DNA of 5,207 bases from Deltaproteobacteria bacterium (lineage in GTDB: Bacteria > Myxococcota_A > UBA796 > UBA2385): assembly GCA_003694325.1 (NCBI GenBank), contig RFKJ01000256.1, forward strand, positions 1-5,207. Reading direction: 5' to 3'. Of the stretch, positions 1-4,340 are shown piece after piece. The position numbers and the translations under genes were made by a program. Under the pieces are notes generated by a model, which had not been told where the DNA came from, ran no database searches, and worked only from the letters and a program-made list of their open reading frames with translations. Position 1 is the stretch's first letter. Each line of letters opens with the position of its first letter.

Positions 1-866
1 ACGTCGGCCAGCTCGGGGCTGACCCCGCGGGCGGTGAGGAAGGCCTTGGCGGCGTCGCCGAGCTGGTTGAGCGCCTCGCGGGCCAGCTCGGTGCGGGCGT
101 CGCCGGCGCGCTCGTCGGCGCGGCGCTCCTCGGCCAGCTCCAGCTCCTTGTAGCGGTTCTCCAGGATGGCCGCGACGAGCTGGTCGACCTGGTCGCGGGC
201 CTGCCGGAGCTGCCGGTGCAGCCGGTTGAGCATGGCGTTGTTGACGCCCTGGAGCTGCCCCACCGAGCCGAGCACGATCTGGCCCCACTGCGCGTAGTAG
301 TCGCCGAGCGCCTTGATGCCCTTGGCCCCGCCCGCGGCGGCGGCTTGGTCGAAGGTGGGCGCGGGGATGCGGGGGAGGTCCTTGTCGGCGAGCAGCGGAA
401 GGTGGAGATCGGCGTCGTGGTTGCGGCAGACGAACTGCGCGCTGTCGAGCATCCGGGCGCCCTTCGGCCCGTAGACCTTGACCCGGAAGCGGCAGTACTC
501 CTCGCCCACGGTGTTCCGCACCGCCACGTCGCGGATCCAGGCGCAGGCGGCGCGGACGATCAGCTCCCAGGACAGAGCCGGGCGCTGGCGGCTCGGGGGC
601 GGGTCCCAGGTGGGGCCGTCCTCGTCGTCGTCCTCGAAGGGATCCGCCGGCTCCTCGTCGCCGAAGTCCTCCAGCGGAGCCTCCACGGGCTCATCCTCGA
701 TGTAGGGGAGCGCGTTGGCCGCGTTCAGGTCGAAGCGGGCGAGGGTCTCGTCCTTCTTCGGGATCGTGCGGTCTTGGATGACCAGGTAGGCGGCGTCCTG
801 CGACAGGCGGCGGATGCGGTCTTCGATGGGGTCGAGACCTTCGAAAGAGAAGCTCTCACGGTTCAC
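1..866 (-). CDS. Unrecognised protein with acidic linker and long helical/coiled-coil region (3' end beyond left edge)
   Basis: The reverse strand is open from a GTG at 866-864 to the left edge: 288 codons without a stop, so the C-terminus is missing. I do not recognise the family. Residues 1-55 are mixed. Residues 57-87 form an acidic, proline-containing linker (with EDFGDEEPADPFEDDDEDG). Residues 98-165 look like a small folded domain holding Cys107, Cys125 and Cys147. Residues 180-280 are predicted helical with charged heptad-like stretches such as RLHRQLRQARDQVDQL, consistent with a coiled coil. The GTG start is chosen because AAGGAGGA (876-869, minus strand) lies just upstream, although only 3 nt separate AGGAGG from the GTG, and because the next in-frame start lies about 60 codons further in. 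The gene diverges from the plus-strand operon, and its acidic linker resembles the acidic segments of the proteins encoded there. A role in replication, regulation or assembly cannot be decided. Confidence 0.8.
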   Translation of the reverse strand, partial: MNRESFSFEGLDPIEDRIRRLSQDAAYLVIQDRTIPKKDETLARFDLNAANALPYIEDEPVEAPLEDFGDEEPADPFEDDDEDGPTWDPPPSRQRPALSWELIVRAACAWIRDVAVRNTVGEEYCRFRVKVYGPKGARMLDSAQFVCRNHDADLHLPLLADKDLPRIPAPTFDQAAAAGGAKGIKALGDYYAQWGQIVLGSVGQLQGVNNAMLNRLHRQLRQARDQVDQLVAAILENRYKELELAEERRADERAGDARTELAREALNQLGDAAKAFLTARGVSPELAD

Positions 867-868
867 GG

Positions 869-913
869 TCCTCCTTCCGCTGTCGCACCCCCAAGGTAGG
901 ACGCGACAGGAGG
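869..913 (-). promoter_or_regulatory. Possible hairpin covering the ribosome binding site of the minus-strand gene
   Basis: Read on the minus strand, CTGTCGC (909-903) is perfectly complementary to GCGACAG (886-880), with a 16-nt loop. Just outside this stem, CCTC (913-910) can pair with GAGG of the Shine-Dalgarno sequence (873-870), with a 6-nt bulge on the Shine-Dalgarno side. If the transcript begins upstream of 913, this fold would hide the ribosome binding site of the GTG start at 866. The complementarity is visible in the sequence; a regulatory role is inference. Confidence 0.35.
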
Positions 914-923
914 GGGAACAAGG

Positions 924-971
924 ATGCAGGTGCGCCCCCACGCCCCGCGAAAGGGCGAGGATCAGCGCTAA
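924..971 (+). CDS. Possible 15-codon leader peptide
   Basis: An ATG at 924 opens a 15-codon frame (MQVRPHAPRKGEDQR) ending at TAA 969-971. It is preceded by AGGAGGGGG (908-916) with 7 nt spacing, one of the strongest Shine-Dalgarno matches in the window. The peptide is basic and resembles no family I know. It lies about 275 bp upstream of operon gene 1 and is followed by overlapping hairpins, the arrangement of a leader peptide or attenuator. In this composition a short ORF behind a purine run can also be chance, since the same purines are the complement of the minus-strand anti-Shine-Dalgarno arm. Confidence 0.2.
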   Translation: MQVRPHAPRKGEDQR

Positions 972-984
972 CCCACGGTTCTTC

Positions 985-1011
985 CTTGCTTACCCGAGCA
1001 AGTCCTGCTCG
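985..1011 (+). promoter_or_regulatory. Two overlapping, mutually exclusive small hairpins
   Basis: CTTGCT (985-990) pairs with AGCAAG (997-1002), and CGAGCA (995-1000) pairs with TGCTCG (1006-1011). The arms share positions 997-1000, so only one stem can form at a time. This is the shape of a small RNA switch or attenuator, but there is no T-run to make either stem an intrinsic terminator. Six-base stems are short, so chance is possible. Confidence 0.3.
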
Positions 1012-1016
1012 CCCGA

Positions 1017-1150
1017 GAATCGGTTACCGCGCCTCCCGGGTCGCGGTCAGTGGTGTTTGCCGAGACCCACGGCAAGCACTTGCCGCGCACTTACCGCGCC
1101 GAGCCCCTCCGCTGACCGTCGAGACGCACGTCCGGCGCGGTAACCGATTC
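1017..1150. repeat. Perfect 17-bp inverted repeat enclosing 100 bp
   Basis: GAATCGGTTACCGCGCC (1017-1033) is the exact reverse complement of GGCGCGGTAACCGATTC (1134-1150). Each arm contains the 9-bp palindromic core CGGTtACCG (1021-1029) or CGGTaACCG (1138-1146); the core centres are 117 bp apart, close to eleven helical turns. Inside, CGGTCAG (1044-1050) pairs with CTGACCG (1112-1118), extended by TCG (1041-1043) with CGA (1120-1122) across a one-base bulge. The word TTACCGCGCC recurs as a direct copy at 1091-1100. A perfect 17-bp match is very unlikely by chance. It could be an operator pair for a looping regulator, a structured RNA, or a replication or resolution site. No target-site duplication flanks it. 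Confidence 0.85.
1057..1085. promoter_or_regulatory. Three alternating TTGCCG words forming two possible palindromes
   Basis: TTGCCG occurs at 1057-1062, as its complement CGGCAA at 1070-1075, and again at 1080-1085. The last two form the near-perfect palindrome CGGCAAGCACTTGCCG (1070-1085, 7-bp arms and 2-bp spacer); the first two form a 6-bp stem with a 7-nt loop. The cluster sits in the middle of the 17-bp inverted repeat. The pattern suits a dimeric DNA-binding protein or the apical part of a folded RNA. Confidence 0.45.
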
Positions 1151-1197
1151 CGCTGGAAGCCAGTGAGTACGGGCGTTTAGCTTCATGGCGAAGCCAC

Positions 1198-1218
1198 GCC
1201 GCCGGCTCGCTCGGCGGC
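1198..1218 (+). promoter_or_regulatory. GC-rich hairpin just upstream of the first operon gene
   Basis: GCCGCC (1198-1203) pairs with GGCGGC (1213-1218) around a 9-nt loop, ending 15 nt before the Shine-Dalgarno sequence of gene 1 (GGAG, 1234-1237). A smaller one lies upstream: GCTTC (1180-1184) with GAAGC (1190-1194). They may shape the 5' leader of the operon mRNA. With such GC content, short GC stems are common, so the call is weak. Confidence 0.25.
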
Positions 1219-1247
1219 CCCACCCACTCCAGCGGAGAGCAACCGGC

Positions 1248-1985
1248 ATGGCCCGAACGACCGCACTCGGCAAGGCGATGAAGGGCGACAAGGTCACCGA
1301 CAAGCAGGCGCAGGGCGCGCTGGGCCAGGCGGTGGACAAGATCGCCTCCCTCACGAAGCGCGCGCAGAAGTCCAAGGAGGCGATGGCCGAGACCGGCGCG
1401 ATGGTGGTCCACACCGCCGAGACCCAGGGGAGCCTGTTCCTGGCGTCGATGGCGGAGGGCTACTTCGGCACCGACAAGCTCAAGATCGGCTCGGTGGACC
1501 TTCGCGCTCCCGTCGGGCTGCTGGCCCAGGGCTACGGGCTGTACGAGGCCATGAGCGGCAAGGGCGGGGGCGGCCACGCGCTGGCGCTGGGCAACGGCGT
1601 GATGGGCTCGTGGCTCGCCTCGGTGGCGGTCCAGGCGGGCCGCACGCTGGCCGAGAAGCGAGGCGGCCAGCCCCAGGGCCAGGCGACCCAGGCCCAGCCC
1701 CAGGTCAGCGCCGCGCCGGTGGTCACCCCGGCCATCCAGGGACCGGCGCTTATCCCCGAACCCCTGCTCCAGGGGCCGGTGCGCGAGGTCCTGCTGACCC
1801 CCGAACCCGCTCCTGCCGTGGCCTACGACGGCGAGGACGACGACGAGCTGTCCGGCCCGCGCCGCGGCCGCGGCCGTCGCCGCGGAGGCCGCCGCCGCGC
1901 CCGCCGCGGTCCTGGCGGACGACGCCCCAACCGCTTCGTGCGCCCGCCCTTCGACGAGGACGAAGGCGACGAGGACGACGAGTAG
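1248..1985 (+). CDS. Operon gene 1: helical protein with Gly/Ala-rich core and Arg-rich plus acidic tail
   Basis: The product has 245 residues. Residues 1-45 are helical and lysine-rich. Residues 46-137 form a Gly/Ala-rich, largely apolar helical core, including LFLASMAEGYFG, a GGGGH loop at 106-110 and NGVMGSWLASVAVQAG, which could associate with or cross a membrane. A Gln/Pro linker (140-195) follows, then an acidic patch (DGEDDDE), a strongly basic stretch at 205-230 (GRGRRRGGRRRARRGPGGRR) and an acidic end (FDEDEGDEDDE). The ATG at 1248 is preferred over an in-frame ATG at 1185, because GGAG at 1234-1237 serves it and the 21 extra residues are low-complexity arginine-rich. I do not recognise a named family; the core resembles in layout small membrane-associated proteins of non-tailed phages (inference). 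The basic block suggests nucleic-acid contact. Gene 2 follows after 45 bp. Confidence 0.85.
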   Translation: MARTTALGKAMKGDKVTDKQAQGALGQAVDKIASLTKRAQKSKEAMAETGAMVVHTAETQGSLFLASMAEGYFGTDKLKIGSVDLRAPVGLLAQGYGLYEAMSGKGGGGHALALGNGVMGSWLASVAVQAGRTLAEKRGGQPQGQATQAQPQVSAAPVVTPAIQGPALIPEPLLQGPVREVLLTPEPAPAVAYDGEDDDELSGPRRGRGRRRGGRRRARRGPGGRRPNRFVRPPFDEDEGDEDDE

Positions 1986-2030
1986 CCATCTTCCCCGGAA
2001 CCCCCACCTTCCAACGCGAGGAACCACGAC

Positions 2031-2777
2031 ATGCCGCGCAACCTGACCCCCCTCGGACACGCCCGCGTCTTCCGCCACCCTTCCACCGGCGAGCTGGTGG
2101 TCGACACCGACTCGCTGCGCCGCAGCAGCTTCGCGGGCGAGTTTGGCTACGAGGACGACTTCGGAGACGACGACGAGTTCGACGGCTACGAGGACGACTT
2201 CGGAGACGACGACGACTTCGAAGGCGACGACGACGACTTCGAAGGCGACGACGACGACTTCGGGGACGACGACTTCGAGGGCGACGACGACTTCGGCGAC
2301 GAGTTCGGCGCCCGGGGCCGCCGCCGCGCCCGCCGGCAGGCCCGCAAGCGCCGCCGCCTCCAGCGCCGCATGGACCGCCTCCAGCGCAAGATGGGCAAGG
2401 CCGGCGGCTCCAAGAAGAAGGCCAAGAAGAAGATGACCTGGGGCATGACCGCCGTCGGCGGAACCGACACGCTGACCGCCGCGGGCTCGTCCAGCGTCAA
2501 GATCCGCCTCCAGCACCACTTCCAGGCTCGGGACATCACCTTCACGGGCTCGGCGGACGGCGCGAAGGTGACCAGCATCTTCTTCGGCGACCGCGTGGTC
2601 TGGTCCAACAGCGACGGCATCGACGTGGGCGTCTTCGCCTCGACCGGCTTCCTGCGGGGGCTGCTCAAGGGCCAGAGCCTGCGCGCGGGCCTGGACATCA
2701 CCGTCAACGGCTCGCTGACCGGCGCCGGCGACTTCGCCGTCACCCTCATCGGCCTCAAGCCGGTCGGCCCCTGCTGA
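2031..2777 (+). CDS. Operon gene 2: putative jelly-roll-like capsid protein with charged N-terminal repeats
   Basis: The product has 248 residues, with an ATG served by GAGGAA (2018-2023, 7-nt spacing). It has four zones: a short lead (1-35); an Asp/Phe/Gly tandem-repeat segment (37-92) built from DDFGDDD-type units; a Lys/Arg-rich helix-like segment (95-134, containing RRRARRQARKRRRLQRR and KKKAKKK); and a C-terminal domain (135-248) of alternating hydrophobic strands. The last zone, with words such as VKIRLQHHFQARDITFTG, VTSIFFGDRVVWS and LDITVNGSL, looks like a single beta-sandwich or jelly roll of the kind seen in small capsid or spike proteins. That assignment rests on strand pattern, not on a confirmed homologue. 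No Cys except the C-terminal residue. The adjacent acidic and basic blocks could drive assembly or bind nucleic acid. It is the best candidate for a main shell protein in this operon. Confidence 0.92.
   Translation: MPRNLTPLGHARVFRHPSTGELVVDTDSLRRSSFAGEFGYEDDFGDDDEFDGYEDDFGDDDDFEGDDDDFEGDDDDFGDDDFEGDDDFGDEFGARGRRRARRQARKRRRLQRRMDRLQRKMGKAGGSKKKAKKKMTWGMTAVGGTDTLTAAGSSSVKIRLQHHFQARDITFTGSADGAKVTSIFFGDRVVWSNSDGIDVGVFASTGFLRGLLKGQSLRAGLDITVNGSLTGAGDFAVTLIGLKPVGPC
2145..2306 (+). repeat. In-frame tandem repeat coding the Asp/Phe-rich segment
   Basis: A 39-nt unit starting GGCTACGAGGACGACTTCGG occurs twice in tandem (2145-2183 and 2184-2222) with only two mismatches. It is followed by two 21-nt units (2223-2243 and 2244-2264, two mismatches) and shorter decayed units. 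All unit lengths are multiples of three, so expansion or contraction would keep the reading frame. The near identity at DNA level suggests recent duplication and possible length variation between relatives. Confidence 0.85.
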
Positions 2778-2802
2778 TCCGGCCGAGGCGTAGGGAGATG
2801 CG

Positions 2803-3414
2803 ATGCGAGCGGGGTGCCGCAAGGAGCTGACGACCCGGGCCGACCAGGCGGACCTTCCCGCCTACGACGGCACGAGCCTGAAGTTCCAGGCCCTGCTCGA
2901 CGGGGAGTCCTGCGAGGACACCTGGCGCATCGTCGAGGCGTTCAGCCGCAGCGGAGGTCCCTTCGAGCTGGAGCTGGCCTGGTCGGCCGGCTCCGGCTCC
3001 GGGGCCACCGCCCAGGTCACGGTCGCCCGCGCGGTGCGGATCTGCATCTTCGCCCGCTCGCTGCGGATCCGGGCCGCGAACCTGTCCTCGTCGGACAACC
3101 GGGTCGGGGTCACGGTGGCGGACGGCTACGGCCAGACCCGCAACCAGTGGGAGCACCGCGACACCGGCCCCGACCAGGGCGTGGCCCAGGAGGTGCCGAT
3201 CCCGCCCTTCGCCCGGACGGTGCGCCTGGAGATCGCCGACCCCACGCAGCTCCCGGGCTCCAGCATCAAGGTCTACGACGGCGAGGGCACGCTCCGGGCC
3301 GCCGTCGCCGGCGACGCCCAGCCCGAGGGCGGGGTGCCGGTGGGCGGGGCCGGCAAGGTCGAGGTGACCGCCGGGGCCACCGACTACCGCGTCGTCTACC
3401 ACCTTTCCCTCTGA
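2803..3414 (+). CDS. Operon gene 3: beta-rich putative virion protein
   Basis: The product has 203 residues and no family that I recognise. The ATG at 2803 has TAGGGAG (2791-2797) 5 nt upstream; the ATG at 2798 is out of frame with this protein. After a polar start (1-25), the chain is a series of alternating hydrophobic strands: FELELAW (54-60), QVTVARAVRICIFARSLRIR (71-90), VGVTVADGY (101-109), ARTVRLEI (137-144), SIKVYDGEG (154-162) and TDYRVVYHLSL at the end. A Gly/Pro-rich loop (171-184) interrupts. There is no signal peptide and no obvious active site. The strand pattern and its position between the putative capsid gene and another beta-rich gene suggest a minor shell, vertex or spike component. 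It could also be a chaperone-like or adhesion protein; position is the main argument. Confidence 0.88.
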   Translation: MRAGCRKELTTRADQADLPAYDGTSLKFQALLDGESCEDTWRIVEAFSRSGGPFELELAWSAGSGSGATAQVTVARAVRICIFARSLRIRAANLSSSDNRVGVTVADGYGQTRNQWEHRDTGPDQGVAQEVPIPPFARTVRLEIADPTQLPGSSIKVYDGEGTLRAAVAGDAQPEGGVPVGGAGKVEVTAGATDYRVVYHLSL

Positions 3415-3423
3415 GGTCTCTCC

Positions 3424-3822
3424 ATGTCCGTCTACCGCCACATCGTCACCCTCCTCGAGGTCACCACCGGCACCGACCAGCCCCAGACCGGCAGCAGCTA
3501 CGCGGTGCTGCCGGTGGACGGCGACCGGCAGAACGACGCCCAGCAGGGCTGGTACGCCTTCTTCGACGCCACCCAGAGCGGCGGCGCCACCAGCCCCACC
3601 ACCGACGTGGTGCTGGAGACCAGCCATGACGGGACGAACTGGGTGGAGGCCGCCAAGGCCACGCAGCTCGTCGCCGACGGCGAGGTCCACGAGTTCGCCG
3701 CGGTGAACGCCCTGGGGCCCTACGTCCGCGCGATCACCGCGGTCGGCGGGGGCACCGCGCCCACCCACACCGCGACCGTCAAGCTCGCGAGCAACGGCCC
3801 CTTCCGGCTCAAGGGCGTGTGA
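3424..3822 (+). CDS. Operon gene 4: small beta-sandwich-like protein
   Basis: The product has 132 residues. The GAGG at 3413-3416 that serves the ATG (7-nt spacing) overlaps the stop codon of gene 3, so the two genes are probably translated together. The sequence is strand-rich, with WYAFFDATQSGG (43-54), DVVLETSHDGTNWVEA (61-76), EVHEFAAV (87-94), PYVRAITAVGG (99-109) and ATVKLASNG (117-125). The SHDGTNW turn is of the type often found in phage tail, spike and carbohydrate-contacting beta-sandwich domains; that is a resemblance in pattern only. No signal peptide, membrane segment or cysteine is present. A shell-decorating or receptor-contacting protein is plausible given its neighbours. Its stop codon TGA shares one base with the ATG of gene 5. 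Confidence 0.9.
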   Translation: MSVYRHIVTLLEVTTGTDQPQTGSSYAVLPVDGDRQNDAQQGWYAFFDATQSGGATSPTTDVVLETSHDGTNWVEAAKATQLVADGEVHEFAAVNALGPYVRAITAVGGGTAPTHTATVKLASNGPFRLKGV

Positions 3823-4340
3823 TGAAGATCGCGGTCAAGCTCGCCTTCGACGAGCAGGGGGCGCTGCGCCTGCTCAACTGGCTGGCCCAGGAGAACGCCA
3901 TCATCCTGCGGTCGCGGCCGGACCTGCCCCTGCTCTACGACTCGGGCGTGGTCTACCGGCGGGAGACCGACGAGACCTGGTGCGACTACATCAACATGCT
4001 CGCCCAGGGCCACGAGGACTGCGACGGCCTGGCCGCCGCCCGCGCCGGCGAGCTGCTGGCGCGGGCCTGGAAGGCCCTGAGGCCCGGTGACGGGGGCTAC
4101 GCCGAGGCGCAGCGTCGCCGGCCGACCTCGATCCCGGCCGAGGTGCTGCTCAAGACCCGGAGCCGTCCGGACCAGCCCGGCCTCTACCACTGCGTGGTCC
4201 GGTACCGCGTGGGCACGAGCTGGCACCGGGACGACCCCAGCAAGCGGCTGGGGATGAACGGAACGATCCAACCCTCGGTTCGGCGTCGCTGGGCGGCGGT
4301 CGCCAGGGCTTCCGAGGACACCGTCTGGAGGACCGCCTGA
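3822..4340 (+). CDS. Operon gene 5: transglutaminase-like (papain-fold) protein
   Basis: The product has 172 residues. The motif GHEDCDGLAAARAGELL (63-79) matches the nucleophile region of transglutaminase-like cysteine peptidase folds, in which Cys begins a helix; here Cys67 would be the nucleophile. LYHCVVRYR (121-129) offers His123, and DDPSKRLGM (137-145) offers Asp137 or Asp138, giving the expected Cys-His-Asp order and spacing. The preceding YDSGVVYRRETDETWCDYINML also fits phage-encoded members known to me by pattern. Such enzymes may cleave, deamidate or crosslink proteins, or act on peptidoglycan; the substrate is unknown. It has no signal peptide and is small for this fold, about the catalytic domain alone. 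ATG 3822 overlaps the previous TGA by one base, with AAGGG (3811-3815) upstream; GTG 3819 is an alternative start. Its place among likely structural genes suggests virion maturation or cell entry. Confidence 0.9.
   Translation: MKIAVKLAFDEQGALRLLNWLAQENAIILRSRPDLPLLYDSGVVYRRETDETWCDYINMLAQGHEDCDGLAAARAGELLARAWKALRPGDGGYAEAQRRRPTSIPAEVLLKTRSRPDQPGLYHCVVRYRVGTSWHRDDPSKRLGMNGTIQPSVRRRWAAVARASEDTVWRTA

Larger units (their letters stand above)
867..1247. other. Divergent intergenic region, rich in inverted repeats
   Basis: This 381-bp stretch separates the minus-strand gene from the plus-strand operon and holds no convincing protein gene. It must carry whatever promoters drive both sides, but I found no clear -35/-10 pair or sigma-54 site in this GC-rich sequence. 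It is dense in symmetrical elements, listed separately. TTACC-type words recur (TTACC at 990, 1024 and 1091, GGTAA at 1139), giving an iteron-like look. It could be a control region with operators, a structured leader RNA, or a replication origin. Confidence 0.7.

Noticed and set aside
216..899. 227-codon plus-strand frame over the left gene
   Set aside because: It is antisense to the minus-strand gene, which has a Shine-Dalgarno, structured domains and natural codon use; the plus frame is Val/Ala/Gly/Arg-biased shadow sequence.
941..957. CGCCC/GGGCG hairpin as a terminator
   Set aside because: The stem is only 5 bp, no T-run follows on either strand, and it lies inside the possible mini-ORF.
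1017..1150. The inverted repeat as the ends of a miniature transposable element
   Set aside because: The flanks (CTCGCCCGA and CGCTGGAAG) show no direct target duplication, and the interior has its own symmetry arranged inside the arms, which fits a structured or binding site better.
1185..1247. Earlier in-frame ATG extending gene 1 by 21 residues
   Set aside because: No good Shine-Dalgarno precedes 1185, the ATG sits in the loop of a small hairpin, and the extension is Arg/Pro-rich, whereas GGAG precedes ATG 1248.
2145..2306. Regular repeats as a CRISPR-like array
   Set aside because: The repeats are contiguous without spacers, keep one reading frame and encode an Asp/Phe protein segment.
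1047..2822. 591-codon open frame on the minus strand
   Set aside because: It lies opposite genes 1 and 2, its product is low-complexity Val/Ala/Leu/Arg sequence that mirrors the Asp repeats (EVVVVAFEVVVV), and the plus-strand frames have ribosome sites and sensible domains. High GC removes stops from antisense frames.
1610..2830. 406-codon plus-strand frame
   Set aside because: It overlaps genes 1 and 2 in another frame and translates to Arg/Pro-rich low-complexity sequence, typical of an out-of-frame shadow in GC-rich DNA.
2755..3768. 337-codon minus-strand frame opposite genes 3 and 4
   Set aside because: The product is Gly/Val/Ala/Arg/His-rich with no domain pattern, while the plus strand carries two frames with good ribosome sites.
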